Shown: piece by piece, positions 1 to 8,600 of the stretch
Numbering within the stretch: the stretch's first letter is position 1
Layout of the letters: each line of letters starts with the position of its first letter
DNA from: Rhizomicrobium electricum
GTDB taxonomy: Bacteria; Pseudomonadota; Alphaproteobacteria; Micropepsales; Micropepsaceae
Direction of reading: 5' to 3'
Assembly: GCF_011762045.1 (NCBI RefSeq)
Contig: NZ_JAASQS010000003.1
Coordinates: forward strand, 1-64,000
Length of the DNA stretch: 64,000 bases
Program-made: the position numbers and the translations under genes
The notes under the pieces: model-generated
Databases searched by the model: none
Seen by the model: the letters and a program-made list of their open reading frames with translations, nothing else
Told to the model about the DNA's origin: nothing

Positions 1-136
1 ATGGCGGCGTGAAGGTAAACGGCGCTCGAACTGCAACTTCACAAGATCGTCAGGCCGGAAAAGACGCGCTCAGTGTCGAGTTTTTCCACAAAATCGGCGC
101 ATAGCGGACGAGACTGTCAGCCGACAATGGCCAACT
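1..136. other. left-edge sequence with no assignable gene
   Basis: I see no complete gene here. On the minus strand an ATG overlaps the phosphatase stop (ATGA at 137-140) and opens a seven-codon frame reading MKLAIVG before a stop at 117-119. That resembles the start of a nucleotide-binding protein but is cut short, so it is either chance or the broken start of a gene lying to the left. Confidence 0.3.
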
Positions 137-715
137 TCATGACGCCACGGCCTCTACCGTCGGCGCGGTCCGCTCCATCAACCACACCGATCCGGGCTCG
201 ACATCGATATCGGCCCATTGTCTCAGGCTGAGCCCGCGTTCCGCCAACATCGCTGCGCGTATTACTTCGGCGTGCGTCACAACCGCGATCCGAGCATCCG
301 GGTGCACGGCTGAGGCGCATTGAAGATATCGAAGCACCCGTATCTGCACGTCGCGCATCCGTTCGCCGTCTGGAATCCGTACGACATCGCGCTGGTCGTT
401 CCACGCCGTCCAGGCACTATCATGCGCCAGATCGTCGAAAGAACGACCGGTCCAGGTCCCGTAATCCACCTCATCGAGGGCGACGTCGGCTTCCACCGGC
501 GCGTCCAGCGCGATCGCCAACTCCGTCGCAGTTTCGAGGCAGCGTCGACGGGGACTGGTGTAAATGAGATCAACCTGCGGACGCGCGACAAAGAAGCCGA
601 GGCGGCGGATCTGCTCTCTACCCTCTTCCGACAACCCTGCTGCATCGGATCGGCCGAGGAGAACGCCTTCCGGGCCGCCATGTTTGCCGTGACGGATGAA
701 GAGGAACTGCGTCAT
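137..715 (-). CDS. histidine phosphatase family protein
   Basis: A 192-residue protein of the histidine phosphatase (phosphoglycerate-mutase-like) superfamily, cytoplasmic. The catalytic RHG motif is at residues 8-10 (phospho-accepting His9). SPRRR at 54-58 supplies a further phosphate-binding Arg, the acid region DEVDYG is around Glu82, and the second catalytic His is His148 in VVTHAE. Length and motif order fit the small phosphatases annotated as GpmB/CobC/SixA-like. The substrate cannot be read from sequence; the family acts on phosphosugars, phosphohistidine or alpha-ribazole phosphate, and no cobalamin gene is nearby. The start is ATG at 715. It lies alone on the minus strand about 100 bp from the ferritin-like gene. 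Confidence 0.85.
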   Translation of the reverse strand: MTQFLFIRHGKHGGPEGVLLGRSDAAGLSEEGREQIRRLGFFVARPQVDLIYTSPRRRCLETATELAIALDAPVEADVALDEVDYGTWTGRSFDDLAHDSAWTAWNDQRDVVRIPDGERMRDVQIRVLRYLQCASAVHPDARIAVVTHAEVIRAAMLAERGLSLRQWADIDVEPGSVWLMERTAPTVEAVAS

Positions 716-819
716 GCATTCGCCTTATCGTTGCGGATAAACGCCTAGCCACCGACGACCAAAAGGATCGGCCCCGGATGGCGGCTCGTTGGATTCGCTG
801 GCTCCGGAACGCCTGCGCT

Positions 820-1371
820 TCACGCGGACTTCGGGTTCCCGTCAGGCAGACGCCCCAGCAACGACACCAGATCTTCCGCGTGCTCCTCCTCCTTCTCGAG
901 GATCTGTTCGATCAGCCTGCGGCTTGTGGGATCGCCGTCGCCAAGCCAGCGTGCGATCTCCATATAGGTCTCGATCGCGATCCGCTCGGCGACCAGATCC
1001 TCCTCGATCATGGACCGGAGGTCATTGCCTTCGACGTATTCGGCATGACTGCGGTCGGCCAGTGTCTTGGGATTGAAGTCGGGCTCGCCGCCGAGCTGGA
1101 CGATCCGTTCGGCAACCCGATCGGCGTGCTCCTGCTCCTCGCGGGCGTGCTCCAGGAATTCCTGCTTCACCGATTCCGACGTAATACCTTCGGCCGTATG
1201 GTAATGGCGGCGGTACCGCAGCGTGCAGACGAGCTCAGTTGCAAGAACCTCGTTCAATACGTCGAGAACACGGGCGCGGTCAGCCTTATAACCATCGGTG
1301 ACCGCGCCTTCCGAAATGTGCTCGCGAGCGCGCTTTCGCACACCTTCGATATCATTCACGAACGCACTCAC
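820..1371 (-). CDS. ferritin-like diiron protein (bacterioferritin/Dps-like)
   Basis: A 183-residue four-helix-bundle protein. Two ExxH motifs, E79-x-x-H82 and E161-x-x-H164, with E46 and E129 on the other helices, reproduce the six-ligand diiron ferroxidase centre of the ferritin/bacterioferritin family. Inferred role: iron oxidation and sequestration, lowering Fenton damage under stress. The start is GTG at 1371; it overlaps the stop of the upstream DUF883 gene by four bases (GTGA) and no ATG precedes the first helix, so translation is probably coupled. I see no Met haem ligand I would trust, so haem binding is not claimed. Co-transcription with DUF883 places it under the EcfG-like promoter at 1731-1755. 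Confidence 0.85.
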   Translation of the reverse strand: MSAFVNDIEGVRKRAREHISEGAVTDGYKADRARVLDVLNEVLATELVCTLRYRRHYHTAEGITSESVKQEFLEHAREEQEHADRVAERIVQLGGEPDFNPKTLADRSHAEYVEGNDLRSMIEEDLVAERIAIETYMEIARWLGDGDPTSRRLIEQILEKEEEHAEDLVSLLGRLPDGNPKSA

Positions 1372-1700
1372 CGGCGACGATCCAGCACCCAGCCGATAGC
1401 CGCACCGGCCACGAACGCTGCCAGTACCGCCGTTACGGGGCGCTGCTCCACGTTACGCTCGACCGCTTCGTACGATTGGGTCGACGTCTTCGATATGGCG
1501 TTCCAGATATCCGACACCGTGCCCTCAATCCGGCCGAGGGTACCGTTTACCGTGTCGGAGGCCTTGTCCTTCATTCTGGAGACCCTGCCCTTCGCATCAT
1601 CGGCGATGTTGCCGGCCAGCGTCGCGCTGTCATTCTTGAGATCCTTCACGTCCTGTACGACGGCTTCGTAATCGCTTCTATGCGATCCTTGACTATCCAT
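1368..1700 (-). CDS. DUF883 (ElaB/YqjD/CsbD-like) membrane-anchored protein
   Basis: A 110-residue protein with a hydrophilic, probably helical N-terminal region and one C-terminal membrane segment around residues 88-106, ending in a DRRR basic tail. This is the layout of the DUF883/YqjD/ElaB family, small inner-membrane proteins that in enterobacteria bind ribosomes on entry to stationary phase. The ATG at 1700 has a good AGGAG-type ribosome site upstream. An EcfG-like promoter (GGAAC-N16-GGTT) ends about 31 bases before the start. The stop overlaps the ferritin-like gene. Family identification is good; the function here is inferred. Confidence 0.8.
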   Translation of the reverse strand: MDSQGSHRSDYEAVVQDVKDLKNDSATLAGNIADDAKGRVSRMKDKASDTVNGTLGRIEGTVSDIWNAISKTSTQSYEAVERNVEQRPVTAVLAAFVAGAAIGWVLDRRR

Positions 1701-1730
1701 TGGTCCCTTCTCCTTCTATCAAACATTGAT

Positions 1731-1755
1731 AACCGGCGGCGCGGCGCGGGGTTCC
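1731..1755 (-). promoter_or_regulatory. candidate EcfG-type promoter of the DUF883-ferritin pair
   Basis: On the minus strand GGAAC (1751-1755) is followed after 16 bases by GGTT (1731-1734). The alphaproteobacterial general-stress sigma factor EcfG recognises GGAAC-N16/17-CGTT, so there is one mismatch in the -10 element. The spacing to the ATG at 1700 is about the same as for the PRC-barrel and CsbD promoters in this window. Confidence 0.55.
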
Positions 1756-1756
1756 C

Positions 1757-2173
1757 TTAGCTCGTCCGAGACTTGCGCCGCGGAGCCCGTTTCGCGGATT
1801 TTCGCGTCGTCTTCCGCGTCGTCTTACGGGAGGCCTTTTTGCGCGAGGTTTTACGCGTAGCCTTGCGTGTAGTCTTGCGGCTGGCCGATTTTGCCGTTTT
1901 CCGCCGCGGCCGCGCGCCGACGGCCTTGCGGCCTTCGCGCTCCTGCTGGCCCGTGGCGCCACGCGCTTCCTTCTTGGTCGTCCGGGCCCGCGCCTTCCGC
2001 TTCTGCTTCGGCGATTGGCGGTTCGATACCCCCGCCTCGCTGAGAGCGATCGCAATCGCCTGCTTGCGGCTCTTCACCTTGCCGCCGCCCCGGCCGCGAT
2101 CGAGCTCCCCATGCTTGTATTCGTGCATCACGCGGCCGGTCGTCTTGCGCTGGCGTCGTGTAGTTCGTGCCAT
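1757..2173 (-). CDS. DUF6496 protein with lysine/arginine-rich histone-like tail
   Basis: A 138-residue, extremely basic protein. The first ~55 residues (MHEYKHGEL ... QAIAIALSEAG) match the DUF6496 module, found in small proteins of soil bacteria. The remainder is low-complexity with repeated KTTRK/KTSRK units, like the C-terminal tails of histone H1-like proteins. Inferred role: DNA or RNA binding, possibly nucleoid protection in stress. The ATG at 2173 has a GAAAGGA site in front. It begins 15 bases after the PRC-barrel stop, so both are probably read from the EcfG-type promoter at 2573-2597. The basic tail makes the opposite strand look open; those antisense frames are not genes. Confidence 0.75.
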   Translation of the reverse strand: MARTTRRQRKTTGRVMHEYKHGELDRGRGGGKVKSRKQAIAIALSEAGVSNRQSPKQKRKARARTTKKEARGATGQQEREGRKAVGARPRRKTAKSASRKTTRKATRKTSRKKASRKTTRKTTRKSAKRAPRRKSRTS

Positions 2174-2188
2174 TCTTGCGTCCTTTCT

Positions 2189-2542
2189 TCAGACCGTGTC
2201 GTAGAACATCCCGGTGAGTTCGCGGGCGCGCGCCCCGTCGTCGTGCGTGAGCTCGTCGAGTCCGAAAACCGGCGCGTTGCGGAATTGCGCCGCCGTGAGC
2301 GCGATGACATAGCCTTGCAGGCCTGGATCGTAGTCCAACAGGCGCCACGGCACCGGGCTGCATTGCTGGCCCATACCGGGCGAGAAGCCGACGGCAATCA
2401 CCGCGAAAACCAGGCGATCCGAAAGCTTGTCGAGCATCACATCCTGAACATGGCCGAGCTTTTCGCCACCGGCCGCAAACACCGGCGTGCCGACGACCTT
2501 GGATGCAAGAATGGCGGCGGTGTGCCCCGACCGTGTCGGCAT
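2189..2542 (-). CDS. PRC-barrel domain protein
   Basis: A 117-residue protein with a single PRC-barrel domain: the strand pattern begins SKVVGTPVF, with VQDVMLDKLSDRLVFAV in the middle and WRLLDYDP near the end. Such proteins are common in rhizobial and related stress regulons; the molecular function is poorly defined. The frame stays open to an ATG at 2623, but I place the start at 2542: GGAG at 2551-2554 lies eight bases before it, the domain starts just after it, and the EcfG-type promoter at 2573-2597 lies inside the longer frame. It is followed after 15 bases by the DUF6496 gene. Confidence 0.8.
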   Translation of the reverse strand: MPTRSGHTAAILASKVVGTPVFAAGGEKLGHVQDVMLDKLSDRLVFAVIAVGFSPGMGQQCSPVPWRLLDYDPGLQGYVIALTAAQFRNAPVFGLDELTHDDGARARELTGMFYDTV

Positions 2543-2572
2543 GACGTTTGCTCCGGCAACGCTCGCAGCCAC

Positions 2573-2597
2573 AACGTCGCGAGCACGCCGCTGTTCC
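2573..2597 (-). promoter_or_regulatory. EcfG-type promoter of the PRC-barrel gene
   Basis: On the minus strand GGAAC (2593-2597) and CGTT (2573-2576) are separated by exactly 16 bases, a perfect match to the consensus of the alphaproteobacterial general-stress sigma factor EcfG. The -10 element ends about 30 bases before the ATG at 2542. Confidence 0.7.
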
Positions 2598-2710
2598 GCC
2601 CACTCGCGCGTTATGCACGCCATGGGTGGATCACCGCTGCCGCAACCTTTACTAAGGCGGCATTCCTGAATCGCGAGACGGTTTGCGTCGTAAACAAGGG
2701 CGAATGAAGA

Positions 2711-2736
2711 GGAACTTCGCCCGGCCGCCGGCCGTT
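2711..2736 (+). promoter_or_regulatory. EcfG-type promoter of the glgE-treY operon
   Basis: GGAAC (2711-2715) and CGTT (2733-2736) are separated by 17 bases, a perfect EcfG-type match on the plus strand, 27 bases before a GTG at 2764 that has a GAGGG ribosome site at 2753-2757. It is divergent from the PRC-barrel promoter about 115 bp away, so one sigma factor could fire both units. Confidence 0.65.
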
Positions 2737-2752
2737 AGTCTGCCGCGACGCC

Positions 2753-2757
2753 GAGGG
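2753..2757 (+). promoter_or_regulatory. ribosome binding site deciding the glgE start
   Basis: GAGGG lies six bases before GTG 2764. The upstream in-frame starts (TTG 2683, ATG 2704) lie before the EcfG-type -35/-10 elements, so they would not be in a transcript made from that promoter. Confidence 0.5.
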
Positions 2758-2763
2758 CTTGCC

Positions 2764-5667
2764 GTGTCTCCTCCCCGTATCTGCCATACCGGAACCACCG
2801 TGCCGAACGACCCGGCGCCGCTTACGGCCCTCGACTTCGATTGCGTGCTGGCCGACGGGTATCGTGACGGGCGCGGCAATCCCGAAGCGGCCGATGGGCT
2901 GAAGCTGCTGCTCGACATCGATATGGCAAATCTTCCCGGCGATCATCCTCTCGCAAACGTGGAAAATGCCGAAACGCAGGTGAGTTGGTGGAAAGAGGCT
3001 CTATGCGAGAGGCTTGCGAGCGGCGTTGCCGGCTTCCGCTTTCTTCACCCGCTCCAGAGCAATGGCGTTATGCGACGCGTGGTCAGCGAGACGCGCGAAC
3101 GCGTTCCCGATGCACTTTTCATTCTCAATACGCCCGGCGTCGCGTGGAGCGACCTCGCATTTCTCAAAGGCTGCGGCTTCGACTATTGCGTGTCATCGCT
3201 GCCGTGGTGGGATCTGCGTGCGCCCTGGCTGGCGGAAGAATATGCGGCATTGCGATCGGTCGCGCCGGTGCTAGCCATGGCAGACTTGCCCGGCCAGCCT
3301 GCGTACGAAAGCGCAGACGTACGACGGGCGCGATTGCTGCTCGCAGCGGTATCGGGCTCCGGCGTACTGACCGGCGCCGAGAATGCCGCCGAGTTTCCGG
3401 ATACGGTCCAGGCTATGAATGTCTTGGCCGCCTCCGATCCGGTGGTCGCCGCGCCGGGCTCCCTGAAGATATTTCCCTCCGCCTCGCGGACAGTGGTGCT
3501 TCGCAATGGCGAGGAGGAAGCGCTGGTCGCTGTCGTCGGCTTGAACGGTACGCCGGCCGATCGCCTGGACCGTACCGTCATCGCGGATCTGGACGAATGG
3601 TCGATGCTGGAACCCGTCGTCATGCGGCAGAGCGACGATCCGGCACGCCGTCCCGGTATGACGCGCCTTTATCGCGCCCGCAGAGCCAAGCCCGTGCGCC
3701 GCATCCGCGCATTGACGGCACAGAAGGCGGCCCGAGAGCCGCGAGTAATCATCGAAAATGTCTTGCCTTCGGTGGAGGGCGGCCGCTATCCCGCGAAGCG
3801 CCTGGTTGGCGAGACCGTACGGATCGAGGCGACGATCTACAGCGACGGGCACCCGGTATTGGCCGCCGAAATCTCCTCACGCGCCGAAGACGAGCGCGAG
3901 GCGCAGGTGCGGCCTATGACATTGATCGGCAACGACCGCTGGGTCGTCGATCTGCCGCTGTTGCGGCCGGGACGGCATGTCTTCGCGGTAGAGGCCTGGA
4001 TCGACGCCTACGGTACCTTCGTTCGCGACCTCACAAAGAAGCATGATGCCGGCAAGGATATCCGCCTCGATCTCAAGGAAGGATGCGCCCTGATCGAAGC
4101 GGCACGGCACCATGCGCCCGCAGGCTTGCGTGGCGCCCTCGAAACCATCGCCGCACATGCGAACCGCTCGACGCTCGTAGAGCAGCACGCCCTTTTGACC
4201 GCTCCCGAAACGATCGAAGCGATGCGACTTGCCGCTCCGCGCGCGTTTCGCACCGAGTCAGGCCCCTACCCGATCGATGCCGATCGCAAGGCTGCCGGCT
4301 TCGCGGCTTGGTACGAGATATTTCCGCGCTCCGCAGACGGCGACCGGCACGGCACACTGCGCGATGTGATCGCGATATTGCCGCACATCACGGCGATGGG
4401 GTTCGACGTGCTCTATATGCCGCCGATCCACCCCATCGGCCGCACCAACCGCAAAGGCCGCAACAATACCCTGGTCGCAATGCCCGACGATGTCGGCTCG
4501 GCATACGCCATCGGCTCACCGGAAGGCGGGCACGACGCCATTCACACCGAACTTGGCACGGCGGAAGACTTCCGGGCGTTGGTCGCCGAAGCGAAAGCAG
4601 CCGGCCTCGAGATTGCGATGGATTTCGCCGTGCAGTGCTCGCCCGACCATCCCTGGCTGAAAGAGCACCCCGGCTGGTTCGAGTGGCGGCCCGATGGCTC
4701 GATCAGGTATGCCGAGAATCCGCCGAAGATCTACGAAGACATCGTCAATGTCGATTTTTATGCCAAAAACGCCGTCCCGGAGCTTTGGCTCGCACTGCGC
4801 GACGTCATCTTGCATTGGATCGGCGAAGGCGTGCGTATTTTCCGCGTCGACAATCCGCACACCAAGCCCTTCGCATTCTGGGAATGGTTGATTGCCGATA
4901 TCCGCGCCATCCATCCCGACGCGATCTTCCTGGCGGAGGCATTTACCCGGCCGGCGATCATGTATCATCTCGGCAAGATCGGCTTTTCGCAGTCCTACAC
5001 CTATTTCACTTGGCGCAACACCAAGGCCGAACTGACGGAGTATATCGAAGAGATCGCTACGCCGCCGGTCGATGCGTTCTTCCGTCCGCATTTCTTCGTC
5101 AATACGCCGGACATCAACCCACTTTTCCTCCAAACGTCCGGGCGCGCAGGCTTTCTCATCCGCGCCGCGCTGGCGGCGACGTTATCGGGGCTGTGGGGTA
5201 TGTTCTCGGGCTTCGAGCTTTGCGAAGCGGCGGCGCTTCCGGGGCGGGAGGAGTATCTCGACTCCGATAAATACGCCGTGCGGCCGCGCGATTGGAACGC
5301 TCCCGGCAACATCATCCGCGAGATCGCCCAGCTCAACCGGTTGCGCAAGTCCGAACCGGCGCTGCAGTCGCATATGGGTACAACCTTCTACAACGCCTTC
5401 AACGACAACGTCATCTATTACGGCAAGCATCCACTCGGTCACGAGCATCGCGTCCTCGTGTTGGTCTGTCTCGATCCTCACAACAGCCAGTCGGTTTCCT
5501 TCGAACTTCCCTTGTGGGAATGGGGCCTGGGCGATACCGACGTTGTAGCCGTCGAAGATCTTCTCACCGGCTCGAAGTTCGTCTGGCACGGCAAGCTGCA
5601 GAACGCACTTCTGACACCCGACGTCCCCTATCGTATCTGGCGCATTGCTCCGGAGCCTCGCGCATGA
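2764..5667 (+). CDS. glgE: alpha-1,4-glucan:maltose-1-phosphate maltosyltransferase GlgE
   Basis: GlgE (GH13_3) adds maltosyl units from maltose-1-phosphate to the non-reducing ends of linear alpha-1,4-glucan in the cytoplasm. Taking GTG 2764 as start gives 967 residues. The first ~330 residues are an N-terminal extension of the kind I associate with proteobacterial GlgE (contains SGVAGFRFLHPLQS). Then come the beta-sandwich domain and the catalytic barrel starting near WYEIFPRS. Catalytic residues: nucleophile Asp696 in FRVDNPHTK, acid/base Glu725 in FLAEAFTRP, third acid Asp783 in VNTPDINPL. VDNPHTKP and MPPIHPIGRTNRKG are GlgE signatures. The stop overlaps the treS start (ATGA). The frame stays open upstream to ATG 2704 and TTG 2683; I prefer 2764 because of the ribosome site and internal promoter. 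Confidence 0.93.
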   Translation: MSPPRICHTGTTVPNDPAPLTALDFDCVLADGYRDGRGNPEAADGLKLLLDIDMANLPGDHPLANVENAETQVSWWKEALCERLASGVAGFRFLHPLQSNGVMRRVVSETRERVPDALFILNTPGVAWSDLAFLKGCGFDYCVSSLPWWDLRAPWLAEEYAALRSVAPVLAMADLPGQPAYESADVRRARLLLAAVSGSGVLTGAENAAEFPDTVQAMNVLAASDPVVAAPGSLKIFPSASRTVVLRNGEEEALVAVVGLNGTPADRLDRTVIADLDEWSMLEPVVMRQSDDPARRPGMTRLYRARRAKPVRRIRALTAQKAAREPRVIIENVLPSVEGGRYPAKRLVGETVRIEATIYSDGHPVLAAEISSRAEDEREAQVRPMTLIGNDRWVVDLPLLRPGRHVFAVEAWIDAYGTFVRDLTKKHDAGKDIRLDLKEGCALIEAARHHAPAGLRGALETIAAHANRSTLVEQHALLTAPETIEAMRLAAPRAFRTESGPYPIDADRKAAGFAAWYEIFPRSADGDRHGTLRDVIAILPHITAMGFDVLYMPPIHPIGRTNRKGRNNTLVAMPDDVGSAYAIGSPEGGHDAIHTELGTAEDFRALVAEAKAAGLEIAMDFAVQCSPDHPWLKEHPGWFEWRPDGSIRYAENPPKIYEDIVNVDFYAKNAVPELWLALRDVILHWIGEGVRIFRVDNPHTKPFAFWEWLIADIRAIHPDAIFLAEAFTRPAIMYHLGKIGFSQSYTYFTWRNTKAELTEYIEEIATPPVDAFFRPHFFVNTPDINPLFLQTSGRAGFLIRAALAATLSGLWGMFSGFELCEAAALPGREEYLDSDKYAVRPRDWNAPGNIIREIAQLNRLRKSEPALQSHMGTTFYNAFNDNVIYYGKHPLGHEHRVLVLVCLDPHNSQSVSFELPLWEWGLGDTDVVAVEDLLTGSKFVWHGKLQNALLTPDVPYRIWRIAPEPRA

Positions 5668-8600
5668 ACATACGGCTCGATCCCAACCTGCTTCGCACCT
5701 CGGCCGCAGCGCCGCTCACGGAAGATCCGCTGTGGTACAAGGATGCCGTCATCTACCAGCTGCACGTCAAATCCTTCTTCGACGGCAACAACGACGGTAT
5801 CGGCGATTTCCCCGGACTGATATCGAAACTCGACTATCTCGCCGGTCTGGGTGTGAACGTGCTTTGGCTTTTGCCGTTCTACCCCTCGCCGCGCCGGGAT
5901 GACGGCTACGATATCGCCGACTACACCGACGTTCACCCGGAATACGGCACCATCGAAGACGTGCAGCGCTTCATCGCGGAAGCCCACATCCGGGGCATCC
6001 GGGTGATTACCGAACTCGTCATCAATCATACCTCGGACCAACATCCGTGGTTCCAACGCGCCCGCAAAGCGCCGCTTGGATCGCCCGAACGCGATTTCTA
6101 CGTCTGGTCCGACAGCGACAAGAAATATGCCGGAACCCGCATCATCTTTCTCGACAGCGAAAAATCGAATTGGACCTGGGACGACGAAGCCAAGGCGCAT
6201 TATTGGCATCGCTTCTATTTCCATCAGCCGGACCTCAACTTCGACAATCCGCTGGTATTCGAGGAATGCCTGAAAGTTCTGCGGTTCTGGATGGATATGG
6301 GTGTCGACGGGCTCCGGCTGGACGCGGTCCCCTATCTCGTCGAGCGCGAAGGCACCAACAACGAGAACCTTCCGGAGACGCACGATATCCTGAAGCGCAT
6401 CCGCGCCGAAGTCGACACGTACTATCCCGGCCGGGTGCTGCTAGCCGAAGCGAACCAGTGGCCCGAGGATATCCAGCAGTATTTCGGCAATGACGACGAA
6501 TGCCACATGCTGTTCCATTTCCCCCTGATGCCGCGCATGTACATGGCGTTAGCACAGGAGGACCGCTTCCCCGTCACCGACATTCTGCGCCAGACACCGG
6601 ACGCACCGCCCAACTGTCAATGGACGACGTTCCTGCGCAACCACGATGAATTGACGCTTGAAATGGTCACCGACCGCGAGCGCGACTATCTGTGGAATAC
6701 GTACGCTTCCGACCGGCGCGCCCGATTGAACCTTGGCATCCGCCGCCGCCTCGCCCCATTGATGGAACGCGATTTCCGACGCATCGAACTGATGAACGGA
6801 CTTCTTCTCACCATTATGGGAACGCCGGTTCTCTACTATGGCGACGAGATCGGCATGGGCGACAATATCCATCTCGGCGACCGCGACGGCGTCCGCACCG
6901 CAATGCAATGGAGCCCCGACCGCAACGGTGGCTTCTCGCGAGCCGACGCGGAATCGCTGGCCGTACCGGTAATTTCAAACCCGCTCTACGGCTATCAGGC
7001 TGTGAACGTAGAAGCACAGTGGCGCGATCCACATTCGCTTCTCAACCGCCTCAGACGCGGGCTCGTGATCCGCGGACAGCACAAGGCATTCGGGCGCGGC
7101 GGATTACGCTTCTTGCGACCGGCCAATCGCAAGGTTCTCGTCTACTTGCGCGAGTACGAAGGCGAAACCATCCTGTGCGTCGCCAACGTTGCGCGCACCG
7201 CCCAGGCCGTTGAACTCGATCTGTCCGAATTCACGGGGCGAACACCAGTGGAGTTGTCGGGCAATGTCGCTTTCCCCAAAATCGGCCAACTCACCTACCT
7301 TCTGACCTTGCCGCCGTTCGGTTTCTATTGGTTCGTGCTCAGCCCCGACGCGGCTCAGCCGTCATGGAGTACATCGACCGACGAGAATCTCGCCGAACAC
7401 TATACGTTCGTGCTGCGGTCGGGACTTTCCGGCATTCTCGAAGGACGTTCGCGCGACGTGTTGGAGAAGGACATCCTGCCGGGATACCTGGCGCAGCGCC
7501 GATGGTTTCAGCAGAAGTCGAAGGAAGTTCCGCACGTCCGCGTATGCACCGCCATCCCGATCGACCGTCCCGATATCGTGTTCGCCGAAGTCTCGGCAAC
7601 GGTAGGCGACAGCGAAAGCCGCTATGCCATGCCGCTGGCCGTCGCCTGGGAGGACGAACAGTCCAGCCCTCAAGAATCCCGGCTTGCTTTCGCTCGCGCC
7701 CGGCAACGCGCGCGTGTCGGACTTCTCACTGATGGGTGCGCATCACCGAAATTCGTTCGCGCCGTCCTAGCCGCTATTGCTGAGGGCCGCTCGCTGCAAC
7801 AGGGCGACGATACACTGGTCTTCTTGCCGCAACCCGGATTCTCCGCACCCGACGAAACAGCGGAGATCCAATGGCTCGGTGCCGATTCCTCCAATTCCGC
7901 GGTGGTGGTCGGACGCAGCGTCATGCTGAAGGTCTTTCGCCGTCTCGTCGACGGAATTCATCCCGAAGAGGAGATGGTGAAGGAACTGACCCGCCGCGGC
8001 TTCCCCGGAATCGCACCGTTGCTCGGCGAAGTTTCGCACCAGCGATCTGACGGCCGCTCGGCAACCGTCATGGTTGCACAGCGCTTTATCGAAAACCAAG
8101 GCGACGGCTTTCACTGGTCGGTCGAACAGGCCAAGCGACTCCTCGACGATCGCACCTCGCTGGAGGAAGGCCATGACGGCTTCGAGACCGTAGCGAATTT
8201 CGTTTGCGTGGCGGGACAACGGCTGGGTGAGATGCATCGCGAATTGAGCCTGCCGAGCGACAACCCCGATTTTGCGCCGGAAGTGGCATCCCAAGGCACC
8301 ATTGCCGGCTGGCGCATATTCGCCCACAAACAGGTCGCAGCAGCGCTCGATCTGCTCGACGGCCGCGACTTGGGCGCAGATACGGAAGCGGTGCGCACGC
8401 TGTCGGCCCAGCGCGAGGCGCTGATGGACGGCATCGATGTAGCCCTCGAAGCAGGGCTCGGGAGTCAACTTATCCGCATCCACGGAGATCTGCACCTTGG
8501 ACAAGTTCTCGTGGCTGCCGGGGATGCAGTGCTGGTCGACTTCGAGGGCGAGCCGCTGAAGCCGATATCGGAACGCCGCGCCAAGAACAGCGCAATGCGG

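Noticed and set aside
137..140. Start of a second gene (MKLAIVG) overlapping the phosphatase stop
   Set aside because: The frame closes after seven codons; without the sequence to the left it cannot be called a gene.
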